Assembly (NCBI GenBank): GCA_947683425.1
Contig: CANTUQ010000050.1
Location: 9,478,501 to 9,542,500, forward strand
DNA from: Excoecaria cochinchinensis
Lineage: Eukaryota > Streptophyta > Magnoliopsida > Malpighiales > Euphorbiaceae
Length of the DNA: 64,000 nt
Direction of reading: 5' to 3'
The position numbers and the translations under genes are program-made. Of the stretch, positions 1 through 11,512 are shown piece by piece (positions within the stretch are counted from its first letter, which is position 1; every line of letters starts with the position of its first letter). Below the pieces are notes generated by a model, which did no database searches, was not told the origin of the DNA, and saw only the letters and a list, made by a program, of their open reading frames with translations.

Positions 1-44
1 CAAATCCATCTAAAGAAACAAAAAGACACAGATTTGAAAATTAC

Positions 45-356
45 ATCGGGACGAGAGAGGACACGGAGAGTGAGATTAACCATCTGGAGATCCTTGGTAC
101 CGGAGATTGAGGAGAAAGTGTGGGGACGGGTACGTATATCAAAGATAAAGGGCTTTTGCAGCCACGGGATGAGGAAATGGGTCCCTTCGCCGATGGTGGT
201 GTCGATGACTCCGCGAAATCTGTCGAATAGCACCGCGCGTTGGCCGCCGTCGACGGTGTAAAGAGAGGTATTCAAGGCGGTGGCGGCGGCGCCCAAACCG
301 AAAGCGGCGCGAGCAACATTTGTTAGAAAGGAAACCGCTGCTTGACTGCTGCCCAT
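45..356 (-). CDS. PHB: Prohibitin, first coding exon (gene continues off the left edge)
   Basis: Read on the minus strand, the ATG at 356 opens a 104-codon exon beginning MGSSQAAVSFLTNVARAAFG. It continues through TVDGGQRAVLFDRFRGV, GTHFLIPWLQKPFIFDIRT and TFSSISGTKDLQMVNLTLRV, which is the conserved N-terminal half of plant type-I prohibitins. It closes at SRPD, followed by a GT donor at 44-43; the remaining bases to the edge look like intron. Prohibitins form ring complexes with a partner prohibitin in the mitochondrial inner membrane and support respiratory-complex assembly and cristae (family knowledge). The N-terminal hydrophobic stretch (residues ~8-27) is the expected membrane anchor. 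The rest of the gene is outside the window. This is the only host gene recognised here, and the family call is secure; the paralogue number is not decided. Confidence 0.95.
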
Positions 357-450
357 GGCGTGAGATGATCAGTGAGGAGAGAACGAAGGAACTGAAGTGT
401 TTTTTAGGGTTTTAGAGGGGCGATTGGGGTTTTGGGGTTTAGGGTACTTC
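357..450 (-). promoter_or_regulatory. Prohibitin 5' UTR/proximal promoter with telo-box motifs
   Basis: Upstream of the prohibitin ATG (higher coordinates) lies purine-rich leader, then two telomere-like motifs on the minus strand: AAAACCCTAA at about 404-413 and CCCTAAACC at 436-444. Telo-boxes are known in promoters and leaders of plant genes for translation and mitochondrial biogenesis. No clear TATA box is seen. The transcription start is not resolved. Confidence 0.6.
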
Positions 451-1874
451 AATAAATAAAATTATTTAAACTAGAAAATTATTTACACTACTTGCTAGTA
501 AATAAACCCACTAACGTTAATTGTTAACCAAGAATATATACGGATAAAAGGCGCAATTCTCTGTTTTTATTTTAGCTAATGTATAATTATAATTCTCTCA
601 AAATTAATATTTAGATCAAATTGATAATCAATTTTTTAATTTATTCGTGGCAAAATTTGATTAAATTGAATTTGATTTGTTAATTATCCATTCATGATCC
701 GATATATTTTACGTGTCTAGATTTAATTTGATTCATTTCTACATGTGAATCGTTTATATTATTTGTGGTTTTATAATTTTTTTTAAATAATTTAATTTAT
801 ATGTTATGTACGAATATTTTTTTATTTTTAATAAAAAAATTTAAAAATATAAAAGATAATGTCATAAAATTTGACCTTACTATTCATTTTTAATCCATTT
901 AATAATTGACAATTTGAATCACGACTCAATTAATTCAATCCAATTTATTTAAAATTTATATAATTTTAGTATTTTTATAATTCAACTTATCGTGATCCTA
1001 CCAATACATTTGCCACAAATATTTTATAGTTATTTTTTTTTACGTTTCATTAGGAAAAAAAACTCCGTTTCATCCTTTTTTATTATTTTTGCAACATTTA
1101 TTGGATTATCGCGATAAAAATATTAGAGTAAAATAAAATTACTTGAAATTTATTTTTAATAAAATAAATAAGCAATTTGATATAAATTGAAATTTGCTCA
1201 CTTATTTCAGTTCAAAAAATTGATTTTAGAGAGAATTATTTCTAATCAAAATGTTTGAGTGCTATTTTGCACGTTAGTTAGTTATATATATATATACATA
1301 TATATATATACATGCGCGCGCGCGCGTGCATTCGTGTGTATTCATGGACAAAATGTCCATGGTGTGATACAACAACTCTCAATTACATGCTCACACTCAC
1401 ACTCACATGTAACGAACATAAAGATGACAAAAGAGTTGATGAGATTGGGAATTTGTGGTTTAATTATCTTGAAATACTTGAATTATTTCAATAATGAAAT
1501 AAATATTAAATAAATAGATAAATTCATCATTAAACTATGTAAAATAATATAAATTTATTTTTAAATTATATTTTAGTTTAAAAATACTCCTATAATTGTC
1601 AAATTTACTAATATTTATTCTACAATTAATAAATTGATTCACATTTATTTATACTGTTACTAAATTGACTCATATTTATTATTAAAAAAATAATCTATAT
1701 TTAAATTTATATTAAAAATAAAAATGAATGACAGCTATTTTGCATAGTTAGTGACAAATTTAACCTCCATTCCAATATTTTCCAATATTAAAAAAAAAGG
1801 CCCCAGTTCCCTTCAATTAGGGAGTTAAGGAAATGCCAATAGACTAGGCATTTAGCTGACTAAAAAAATATTAA
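451..1874. other. AT-rich intergenic DNA, no gene seen
   Basis: Very AT-rich sequence with no coding pattern. Short reading frames here are low-complexity. It contains an alternating-base microsatellite (separate entry). Confidence 0.7.
1282..1326. repeat. Compound (TA)n-(GC)n microsatellite
   Basis: A broken run of TA dinucleotides at 1282-1311 is followed directly by alternating GC at 1313-1326. Both halves are purine-pyrimidine alternating. Confidence 0.9.
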
Positions 1875-2146
1875 TCGCTCCGTTTTTTAATATGTGTCAT
1901 TTTTGTTATTTTCACTAGAATTAAGAAAATATTAATTAATCTTGAATTTAGAAAAAAATTGAGTGATTCAATGCATATTGAGTGATTCAATACAAAAATT
2001 TGAATCTAATTGGTCAACTTTTATTAAAAAAAAAAATTAAATTGGAAAGAAAAAATTAAATTGTATTGGAAATTTAAAAGTGACAGATAAATGAAATTTA
2101 GATTTTATTCAAAAATAACAGATAATAAGAAACGAATGGAGTAGTA
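1875..2146. mobile_element. Stowaway-like MITE relic
   Basis: The left end reads CGCTCCGTTTTTTAATATG and the right end, reversed, reads TACTCCATTCGTTTC. Both resemble the CTCCGT terminal inverted repeats of plant Stowaway (Tc1/mariner) MITEs. The ends stay alignable for about 35 bp, up to a shared ATTTTTG. It is about 270 bp, AT-rich and non-coding. TA dinucleotides flank it, but the exact target duplication is unclear. Confidence 0.6.
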
Positions 2147-2526
2147 ATATTAGTAATATGCCAATAGGCTAGTCGCACGGACGTGGTCGCACATTTAGTA
2201 GTATTTTAATTGTAAAACTTTTAGTATTTATTGCAAAACCATATTAATTATAAAAATGAGTGAAAAAATAAAAATAAATAAATTATGCAAATAAAATAAT
2301 AAAATTAGAAACTTGGTAAAAATTCAATAATAATGCATTATTTTTTCTAATAATTGATCTAAATGCAAGGTGAAATAGAATAATTTAATTGTAATCCAAA
2401 CTAATTCTATATAATTTATGGTGTAAGAATTAAACATAATTAGTAATATACAATATTGGTAAAAGAAAAAAAAAACTTAACAATAACAATAATAAGACGA
2501 CCACTGACTTATAATTTTTTTTTTAT
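2147..2526. other. AT-rich spacer
   Basis: No gene, RNA or clear mobile-element end seen. Base composition changes sharply at about 2527, where the Tat-type element begins. Confidence 0.6.
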
Positions 2527-2960
2527 TGACATGGCATTAGCAACATGTATGATGATAAAAAGATTTCTCGTAGCGTTTTCTTGAATAAATCACCTGAAAA
2601 GCTCAAAAAAATCGACGGGATTCCGACAATAGAAGATCCGACGATCAAATCAGTAAATTAACGAAAGTGTATTTGTAGTGAAAATTCCAGAGAGCCAGGA
2701 AAACATGCATGTTCCTTTCCTTTATATATAGTTCTTTTCCTAGACAGAATAGGAAAGAGGATCCTAATTAGAAGGAATATGCTCTGATTCCTTGATTGCT
2801 GCTTGATTTCATATTTACAAAAATTTGTTGAGTGATTCCAGATAACTTCCGTTATTGTGAGATTAGGATCTGCTGAATATCTGGAAGATTTTCGTGAATG
2901 ATGACTTTTCATATGCTATTTTCGAGCTATTTAGATAACCGAGCTACTGACATGGTGGAT
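2527..2960 (-). repeat. Probable 3' LTR of a Tat-type gypsy element (minus strand)
   Basis: On the minus strand there is a good TATA box (TATATATAAAGG, 2730 downward), then leader-like sequence, ending in ATGCCATGTCA at 2527. This is the position expected for the 3' LTR of the gypsy integrase remnant at 6236-6636 on the same strand. The right edge is a guess, because no polypurine tract or second LTR copy could be matched. U3 sequence may extend further right. Confidence 0.45.
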
Positions 2961-3316
2961 ATCCAAGAGGGTCCGGTTACCGAACCCTTGGATTGGGAGT
3001 CCGATTATCAATGTATGTCCAAAAGAGACGATTTCCGAACTCACAGATAGAGAGTCCGGTTATCATAAGTCTCCCCTCAGTAGATGACATTTATGTCGTT
3101 AGGGTAACAAGCCAGCAATTGAAGGAGATACCTGTCAGGTGCGTGAATATCAGTCTAAGGTGCATTGAAAGCAGATGAGCACATGGCGCCTTGAAAAGGG
3201 GGTACTGACGCTTCGTCCAACGTGATTTGACAGTTGTGCCAGTTATTGACGTGATGGTGTCTCTTCGGTTGTTGCGTGGGGAGCAATTATTACATGATTT
3301 ACCAACTGGTGCTCGC

Positions 3317-3356
3317 CACGTGTCGAAAGGCTAGTGGTTCACAGTGCTTATATATG
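3317..3356 (+). promoter_or_regulatory. Promoter of the antisense gene in the Tat element
   Basis: A G-box (CACGTG, 3317-3322) and a TATA box (TTATATATG, 3348-3356) lie ahead of a long pyrimidine-rich leader (about 3360-3600). They face the plus-strand gene at 3610-5446, opposite to the retroelement's own transcription. Confidence 0.5.
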
Positions 3357-3609
3357 TTCCTTCTTTCTCCATCTCCCAATTTCTGTTTTGCCTCATTGAC
3401 ACTAACTGCTGCCTCTCTGCAAATTCTTTTCGCATATCTCTTTTCCTTTATTTTTCGTTCATTTGTTGATCTTCTGCTACTAATCCTCGCGGATCTCCTT
3501 GCTCTATTAATGGATCTCCGTCCTTGATTCCTCTTGCTTATCCCCGTTCCAGATTTCTTCCTCAGCTTTTTATCTTTTCAAGTTTGTACTGTTTCTCTCT
3601 TCTTTTACC

Positions 3610-5446
3610 ATAAGTGTTTCTGAGAGTTCTAGCGAGAGAGTTAGAGTAGAGGAGGCCCTCTTTCATGACGATATTCCAGAATCTCCTAGCGCCAGTCAGC
3701 TAGATCCACCGAGAAAAAAGCAACCCAAAAGGCTTCCCCGAGTGGGAAGCATCAGCTTAGTTGTGAAAACTAGTGAAATGGTGGAGCTACATGAGCGTTT
3801 AGGCATTCCCGAAAGCTATAAGATCCAAGTTCCTGGGGCAAGTGTCCGAGCTAATACCAAAATTTTAGACAAAAAGACCATAATTATGTACGAGGCTGAT
3901 TTTTAGGCTGGAATAAGCCTTCCCACAACGCCTTTCGAGGTTGAGGTGATGAATTATTATGGTTTAACCATAGGCCAAATTCATCTAAATGCCTGGTGAA
4001 CTATTTTGGCCTTGCAGATGTGGGCAGCCAACAATGACATCGACCTGACACTCCGACTCTTCCAGGCTACCCACGTGATTGGACTCCGGGTGACAACCGA
4101 GAATCACAACTACGTCCAGGCCTGAGCTGGATATGGGGTCTTCATAGGAACCCAGAGTCCTTGAAAAATTGGAAGAACCACTTCTTCATCGTGGACAGCG
4201 ACAATGAGTTCGGTTTTCGAACAACCTGGGGTCGGTATGTCAATAAAAACAACAACCCCCTGTACCTTACTGATGAAGAGGAATGAACTCTAGTCCGGTG
4301 GAGGGCTATAGCTAGGAACAAAATAGACATCAAAGAGCAGCTCATGTTTGGCTTAACAATAACAGAATCATCTCAGTGTCCCAGAAAAGGTATACTCTTT
4401 TAGCAATTCTTCTATTCTAATACTTTCTCATTACTTGGAAGAGGACTGACACATCGAGCATGGCTGAGATGATGAGGGCCAAGAGGCAAAAAACACGCTC
4501 GCCTAGCACCTACCGAGACTCCGCAGGAGACCACCACTGCAACTTCCTCTCATAGCCCAATTAACTCAGCTCCGGCCACTATCTCGGCACCTATAGAGGT
4601 GCGCGGTGATACTCCACCCCCCAATCCAAGCGACTGATGCTCCCTCATCCGAATATCAAACCATGTCTAGGCCTCTATCTCCCTAAGGCCATGCTAGAGC
4701 AGGGACCTCAAATCCCAAGTCCAAAAAAAGAGATATGAGAGCCCTCTCTGATGAGGTATGTGACCTCTAGATGGAGGAAGGGGACGATTATTCCCAAGAC
4801 AACCCCGTCTTCTGTGATTTTGTGCATCAACTGGCCTGTGTTTCTAAGGGGATTGCCCTTTTGATGCGCAGTAGCGCTGAGGAGTTAAGCACTGTCATCA
4901 AGAGGCATCAGATAGAGGTGAGCTCCCTTGCTTTGTTTTTACTTTACCTTGTTCTGATTATTATACTTTATATTCTGAATCCTCTTTTGTTCCTTTATAG
5001 GGATCTATACTGGGGGGAGCTGTTATTATAAAAATGAATAGGTTAATTATGGCTTAGAAGAAAGAGAGCAATCAGTGGCCGGGCAGTGATTTCGAGCTAA
5101 TGCCGCGGAGGGCAAGCTGAAGGATAGTGAGAAAAGGGCTCTGGAGGTCGAGGTCAAAGCAACCGATGTACTGAAAAAGGTTGCCCAAGCCGAGGAAAGA
5201 GCGGCTATTAATGAGAGGGGGAAAGTTGAGGCGGAGGTCGAGTTGAATAAGCTCCAAACCGAGCTCGAGGAGGCTAAAAAGGCAAAAACCGACCTGGAGG
5301 AGAAATATTCCGAGCTGAAGTATAAGTCCCTAGAGTTAGCTATTGACAAGTGTCTTGCTTACAGTCAGAAACTTTCTGATGCAGTAAAAGGGCAATATCC
5401 CGATATGGACTGGTCGTGGTTAGACGAAGTGTACCCAGATAAATAG
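3610..5446 (+). pseudogene. Decayed 'putative gypsy type transposon' (Transposase_28-type) gene, antisense in a Tat element
   Basis: Reading frames carry the features of the PF04195 family often found in Tat-lineage retroelements. There is a central block (about 3880-4110) with FEVEVMNYYGLTIGQIHLNAW followed by a tryptophan-containing region. The C-terminus is a long coiled coil (about 5110-5350), closing with DMDWSWLDEVYPDK. In-frame stops at 3904, 3997 and 4123 break the N-terminal domain. An ATA at 3610 sits where a start codon would be expected, before SVSESSSERVRVEE. The middle has probable introns (for example around 4390-4440 and 4925-5000). The gene is convergent with the gypsy integrase remnant at 6236-6636, matching the antisense accessory gene known in Grande-like Tat elements. 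Its function is unknown. Confidence 0.65.
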
Positions 5447-5605
5447 GCCTCTTTGTATTGTTTTTGAGTTAATGAAATCAAGAATTATTTGATTACCGAG
5501 CTCTTTGAATTGTTATCGTACATAACTGTACTGTCCAATCATTTTAATACCCATGCGCAAATGAGATAATAATTTGAATGTTTATCCAAACGATAGCGCA
5601 GAGTG

Positions 5606-6172
5606 AATGGCGATCAAGCCGAGCAATATAACGTACTTAGTTTTGATAGTTGCTTTCATTTAATAATATAACTGATAAAACTGCGACTTAAGTGACGATA
5701 TAGCCGAACTGATTGACGATCTATATGATAATGCTCGAATGGTTGTGTAGCCGAACTGAATAATAATCAATAGAATAAATGCTCTGGTGGCGATATTGCC
5801 GAGCGAGCTTTACGATAAATAATAGAATAAATGCTCTAATAGCAATATCGCCGAGCTGAGCATTATGTAATAGAAAATAAGTGCTTTGATGGCGATATAG
5901 CCAAGCTGAACGTTGAATATCATAATACATGCCCTGATGGCGATATAGCCGAACTGTGTTGTTGTTATATCGCTTGGTTGCTGAATGGAGAAACTGCCGA
6001 GTTAGAGCAACTTTTTGCTGATAACATAATAGAAAACATCATTTTTTATTTCATGAATATACCTCTTTATTGATAATTTAGCTAGTACAATTGCTTTTAT
6101 AGCAATATAGCCGAGCTAAGCGAAATAAAATACTAGCTAAAAATGCTCGAACGGCGATATAGCCAAGTGAAC
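5606..6172. repeat. Diverged tandem repeats, ~50-bp period, in the Tat 3' region
   Basis: Variants of the word GATGGCGATATAGCCGAGCTG recur at about 5606, 5691, 5738, 5783, 5838, 5886, 5935, 6098 and 6149. Spacing is about 45-55 bp through the middle of the array. The core GATATAGCC(G/A)A is the best conserved part. The array lies between the integrase end and the antisense gene. Confidence 0.8.
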
Positions 6173-6235
6173 GGTAAGACTGAAAAGCCGAACTATAAAT
6201 GAAAGTAGAGCTTATGTCGAACTGTAGATGTGATA

Positions 6236-6636
6236 TTACTGATAATATATCTTTAAGTTGGAGGTGTTCCATGAATGGGGAAGTATCTTTCCAGAGAAAT
6301 CCTTTAACCTGTAAGCTCCACCCTTGACTTCATGTATTATATAAGGTCCTTCCCAGTTTGGATTTAGCTTTCCAACCCCTGCAATTGACTGGGATGCAAC
6401 AACCTTCTTAAGTACGAGCTGTCCAATTCTGAATGACCTCTGTTTGATATTCCTATCGTGGTAGGAATACATTCTTTGCTTGTAGGTTGCCGATTGTATT
6501 TGAGCGAGCTCTCTTTGTTCTTCTAGCCTGTCTAGCTGACACAGTTGGTTGGCCTCACTCCTCTCTACATCAAAACTTATGCTTCAGATATTGGGAACAC
6601 CGATCTCACATGGGATGACCGCTTCTGTACCATTTT
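6236..6636 (-). pseudogene. Ty3/gypsy (Tat-type) integrase C-terminus, truncated
   Basis: The minus strand gives GTEAVIPCEIGVPNI, a stop, then a segment rich in E, R and Q, and a C-terminal domain with RSFRIGQLVLKKVV, GKLNPNWEGPYIIHEV and a final SWNTSNLKIYYQ. This is the end of the integrase of Tat/Athila-related gypsy polyproteins. The rest of pol is missing: at about 6636 the frame breaks into copia sequence on the opposite strand. The single internal stop and the truncation mark it as dead. Confidence 0.85.
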
Positions 6637-6639
6637 CCA

Positions 6640-7575
6640 TTATTTTTCATGAAGTTTGTAATGCGTGTCATAAAGCCAAACAATCCCATTTACCTTTTGC
6701 GATTAGCAATAAAGGATGTAGTGAGTGTTTTGCTCTTATACATGTTGACATATGGGGTCTTTATTCTATTTTTTCTCTTAGTAGGGCTCAATTTTTCTTG
6801 ACTATTGTATATGATCATTCTAGATGTATTTGGGTTTATCTTATGAAAACAAAGTCTGAAGCTTATGACTTTTTGACCATGTTTTGTTGAATGGTACACA
6901 ATCAGTTTAATTCTCAAGTAGTAAGAAGTGACAATGGCAGTGAGTTTACATCATGGGTTATGAATTTTTTTTTTGCCACTTATGAAATTGAGCATCAAAG
7001 TTCTTGTTTCTATACGCCACAACAAAATAGAAAAGTGGACCGAAAACACCATCACATTCTTGACGTCGCTCGAGCTTTGCTTTTTCAAGCTCATTTACCT
7101 TTAAAATTTTGAGTTGAGTGTGTCTTAATAGCTGTCTATCTTATCAATTTAATGCCAACTCCAATTATTGAAAATAAGAGTCCCTATAAAGTCCTATTTC
7201 ACAAAAAATAGTTATGATCATTTGAAATTTTTTGATTCCTTTTGCTATGCATACAATCATGACAAACCAAGAGATAAATTTTTCCCTAGATCACATAAGT
7301 GTGTGTTCGTTGGGTATCCCTATGGGCAAAAGGGTAGTTTTAAAGTTTTTGATTTGGAGAGACATAAATTTTTTATGTCTAGAGATGTGATCTTTCATGA
7401 ACATATATTCACTTTTCAATCCCCTGCCAAATATATCACCATGCCATCTACCAGTACCACATCTACCTTCATGGATCAAAATGTTCAAAATTCATTTTAC
7501 AACACTAAAATTGCAGCACGCCATTTGGAAACTGATGCCATTGAGTCACCTCAATTGAATTCCCCTAATAGCTAA
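6640..7575 (+). pseudogene. Ty1/copia GAG-pre-integrase/integrase fragment, decayed
   Basis: The sequence begins abruptly at VCNACHKAKQSHLPF, the end of the GAG-pre-integrase zinc-binding domain. It continues with integrase core motifs: LIHVDIWGLYS (first Asp, about 6740), a stop, VVRSDNGSEFTS (second Asp, about 6930) and TPQQNRKVDRKHHHILD, where the usual glutamate is replaced. The next frame (7168-7575) carries HKCVFVGYPYGQKGSFKVFDL, typical of the copia integrase-RT linker. Gag, protease and the 5' LTR are absent. Stops and frameshifts are frequent. Confidence 0.9.
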
Positions 7576-9368
7576 ATCACTTCTTCTGATCATATCAATG
7601 AGCATCTAGAAATCAAAATGCATCTCTATAAGATCCTCCACCCAAAAGACCATAGAGAGCATGGCGCATTTCTATAAAACTCTCTGGTTTCTACTATAAA
7701 CTATTACCTTCGCAGGCACCATCACCAAATGCCCATCCATCAGCAAACTCAGGTAAGGTCTATCTTCTCTCTAAGAATTTATCTTATTCTCGTTTTACTT
7801 GTTCCCATAAAGCTTTTCTTGCATCTATTACCTCTTTGGACAAACCTAAATTTTTTTATCAAGCAATTAAAGGTGCATATTGGAGGCATGTTATGGAACA
7901 AGAAATACTCACCCTTGAAGAATATAAAACTTAGAGTTTGGAAGACTTACCTTCTGGTAAAAAGGCAGTTGATTCAAAATGAATTTATAAGAACAAGTAC
8001 AAATCTAATGGCACCGTTGAACGCTTCAGGGCAAGACTTGTTGCCAAGGGTTATACATAGGTCGAAGGATTGGATTATTATGGTACCTTTGCTCTTGTTG
8101 CTAAACTTAATACCTTGAGTTGCTTGTTATCTATTGCGGCCACACGCCACTAGGCAATCTATCAGCTGGATGTTAATAACGCCTTCTTGCATGGTGATCT
8201 TTATAATAAGGTATATTGAAAGTGCCATAGGGATTTAGTAAATGAGGTGACAATTGTGTTTGCAGATTAAGGAAGTCTATATAAGGGTTAAAGCAAGCAT
8301 CTCGTTGTTGGTTTCAGAAACTTACAAATTCTTTGTGTCTCATTGGTTTAAAACAATCCGCTGCAGACAATTCTTTGTTCACTTTTTTGAACGGCACTCA
8401 TTTTACAGCATTACTTATTTACGTAGATGACATAGTTATTGTTGGGATTGATGTCATTACCATAGGCAAAGTTAAGGATCATCTTAATTCGGCTTTCAGA
8501 ATAAAAGATTTGGGTAATCTGAAGTATTTTCTTGCACTAGAGGTGGCTCGCAACAATGAAGGTATTGTTCTTAACTAACGAAAATATGCTCTTAATCTTC
8601 TTGCTGAAACTTCCATTATAGATGCCAAACCAGCTTCGTTTCCTATGGAGTTATGGCATAATCTTGTATTTGACAAGGTGAACTAGTTTTCGATATTAAT
8701 CAATACCGTCGCCTCATTGGTTGGTTACTTTACTTGACAATTATCAGACCTGATATCACCTATCTAGTGCAAGTTTTAAGTCAATTCATGCAAGATCCAT
8801 GCGTTCCTCACTTAAATGCAGCATACCGAGTTCTTAGATACATCAAGACAGCCTCGGGATAAGGTATTTTTTTTAGCACAAAGTAAGTTTCATTTGACTA
8901 GATTTTGTGATTCAGGTTGGGCAAGTTGTCCAATTACTAGGCATTCCACAACTAGATATGTTGTGTTCTTGGGGCATAGTCCAGTTTCTCAGAAGTCAAA
9001 GAAATAAAACACAGTTACCCATTCCTCGACTGAAGTAATAACGGGTAATGGAAAATGCTACCAGTGAGTTGCTATGGTTACGTGCTCTTCTTGATCTTCA
9101 ATTTTCCCTTCCAACTGCCATGTCTCTTATTTGTGATAACCAAACTGCATTACACATAGGACCATATCATGTTTTTCATGAACTCACAACGCATTTTGTA
9201 ATTGATTATCATTTCATCCGTGATCGATTACCCAACAATGAATTGCGCATTTATGATGTTTGTTCCAATGATCAAATTGGTGATCTTTTTACCAAGGCAC
9301 TTAGTCATAGGCATTTTCACCATTTGCTTAACAAGTTAGGCATTCGTGATCTACATGCGCCAACTTGA
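7576..9368 (+). pseudogene. Ty1/copia reverse transcriptase-RNase H, decayed
   Basis: Fragments in shifting frames give the copia RT: RARLVAKGYT, QLDVNNAFLHGDLYNKVY (about 8170-8215) and the catalytic LLIYVDDIVIVG (about 8425). These are followed by KDLGNLKYFLALEVA. RNase H is recognisable in 9048-9368: SELLWLRALL, CDNQTALHI, HFVIDYHFIRD and a closing DLFTKALSHRHFHHLLNKLGI. Many stops and at least three frameshifts are present. The frame ends just before a purine-rich stretch (GAGAGGGAG, about 9367) in the usual polypurine-tract position. Confidence 0.9.
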
Positions 9369-9377
9369 GAGGGAGTA

Positions 9378-9604
9378 CTAACAGTTGTATTTTTTCTAGC
9401 TCCAACTATATCATATCTCCTATATTTGGTTTCTTTATAAATTAGAAAGTAGGCATAATTCTCTCATGTAATATCTTCAAATATTTTTATCTTTGGTTAT
9501 TTACATATTAGGAGTTTTTCCTTCTTTGGCAATATATTCTTTTGTACTCTATATATAAAGAGTTTTCTGCAGTAATAAAAGTTAAGTTGGGTATTTTACC
9601 AACC
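9378..9604 (+). repeat. Probable copia 3' LTR
   Basis: It follows the copia polypurine tract. AT-rich sequence contains a TATA-like run (TATATATAAAGAG, about 9550) and polyadenylation-like AATAAAAG. No 5' LTR exists in the window to compare, so both edges are approximate. Confidence 0.45.
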
Positions 9605-9616
9605 ATAAAACTTCTT

Positions 9617-9919
9617 ATCATGTTGCTCGGGGTATTATATTAATCATTTCAAGTTTCATATGAAAAAGAGAAAAGAGAGTATTGTTGTGAGAGGGGAAGA
9701 TTATAATGGTTATATACCTTATTATGGTTCCATTAACAATGTAGTTGAACTTTGTTACACATAAGGGGTTCGAGTTGTGTTGTTTAATTATGTGTGATTG
9801 GTATGATATAACTAAAGAAGGTGTTGTGTTCAAAAAAGATCATCTTGGAACTATATGTATAATACAAGCCGTAAATTGAAGACTGGAGAGCATTTTGTGT
9901 TAGCTAGTTAAGCTTCTCA
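9617..9919 (+). pseudogene. CACTA transposon protein, DUF4216 domain, part 1
   Basis: The frame from about 9632 reads INHFKFHMKKRKESIVVRGE and then YNGYIPYYGSINNVVELCYT. After a stop and small shifts it resumes with VVLFN, VVFKKDHLGTI and SRKLKTGEHFVLAS. This is the order of the DUF4216 domain near the C-terminus of plant CACTA transposon proteins (GYRFHT, YYG, LFKCDW, ASQAQQVFYV in the family). It is cut at 9919 by the solo LTR and continues at 12896. The plus-strand orientation agrees with the other CACTA pieces at 25295 and 26098. Confidence 0.8.
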
Positions 9920-10556
9920 TGTAACATCCCCTACCCATGCCCGTATGAGTCGGGGTGTCACCAAGCAGATGCGGAACGCGGAACAATTTATACACATATC
10001 ATACATAATCATGCGTACTGAAATACAGGGCAATTTAAAATTTTCATAATACATCGCATGTTATCACTCATCATATATGTAATAATATTACAGGCCCAAA
10101 TACAAATACACCAGCGGAAGCTATTTTCCAAACCAATATCAAAAGTTCTTTACATAGAAGAATCAACCATAATAAAATAAACTCCAAACTCTAAACCTTG
10201 CTGTGTTGGCTTGACTGCAGCGACTCACTCTAAACAAAGCTTCTTATTTACCTGCACGGGTAAACACACCGTGCTAAGCGATAAACGCTTAGTGGTGATT
10301 CACACATATTATATGGACGGCCACTCAGAGTGGTCGTCAAGGCATATCACATTCATAATGGCATATACATGATTCATGTCATAATATGTATACATATAGG
10401 CTCCAATTTATAACAATATATTCAGCATCTCATGTTTATATCCATATCCATATTATCTCATTCAATTATTACTTTTGTATAATCAACGGTAACATAACAA
10501 ATCACATATCAATTAAAGATCCTGCTGACTCATAATAGTGGATAACGAGTATACGC

Positions 10557-10615
10557 ATAGCGATACCTTACGGGTACGAATCGACGTATAGCGATACCTT
10601 ACGGGTACGAATCGA
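10557..10615 (+). repeat. Two tandem ~31-bp units inside the solo LTR
   Basis: The word ATAGCGATACCTTACGGGTA is repeated twice in direct orientation, with GAATCGA ending each unit. Confidence 0.9.
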
Positions 10616-11410
10616 AAACCATTTTTATTTTATATTTATAAAACCTTTATAGGGGCCCTTAAACAAGATTCATCATATTAATAAGAATCGCGAGGATTCA
10701 AACACATTTTCTTATAGGGTTCGCGAGGAACCAATCGGGGATCTGATCAGGATCCAAATCATCCATATAATTCATCCATATAGGCTGCAGCTAAAAGACT
10801 CTATTAGGCATGCCTAACTATCCACTAGACTGACTCTCGCAGGTCATGCATAACACAATTCACATTTAGTTACACATTTGTTCAATATGAATAACCATTG
10901 AATTTAACGTCCATAAATCAATTATTTTTAAGCATGACACATTAAGTTAATAAGTTAAGGCATAATATGGCATACAAATATTTAGCATAGCAAAAATACA
11001 ATTATAAGATGTAAAGCATATAAGAAGACATTAAATAACGTTTAGATAGCTTATATAATATTCAAATCACAAGTTCTTGCTTCCTAATTAAATTAGATTT
11101 AATCAAATAATATATTAGGTTTAATGCCTTAATCATAAATTATACACATGTTATATAATTCTCGTCATGAGTATTTATTCATATAGCAAATTATACTTAT
11201 AGTTTAATTCATGGTTAATCATCATATTAATTAATTTTTCGTTATAAGAATTTATTCAATTCATAGGTAATTTAATTATATATCCTCATTACCTAATTAT
11301 TTAATAAGTAATATTAAAATTTTCAGGCGTTTCTAGACACTTTGGGGCTAATTCGGAGGTGTAGGATCGATTCTAGGATGAATTGGTGAAGAGGGACAAA
11401 TTTTATTAAA

Positions 11411-11512
11411 ACACAGCTGTGCTTTTTATAAAGCACAGCTGTGCTCTGCTGTATATGGTCGATCTAAAAGCCAAAACACAGCTGTGTCATACCCAAAAGC
11501 ACAGCTGTGCTT
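11411..11512. repeat. Four CACAGCTGTG palindromes inside the solo LTR
   Basis: Perfect palindromes built on CACAGCTGTG occur at about 11411, 11432, 11476 and 11498, most extended to AGCACAGCTGTGCT. A TTTTTATAAAGC TATA-like stretch lies between the first two. Confidence 0.9.

Noticed and set aside
34..261. Plus-strand frame over the left edge
   Set aside because: Shadow of the prohibitin exon, which is clear on the minus strand.
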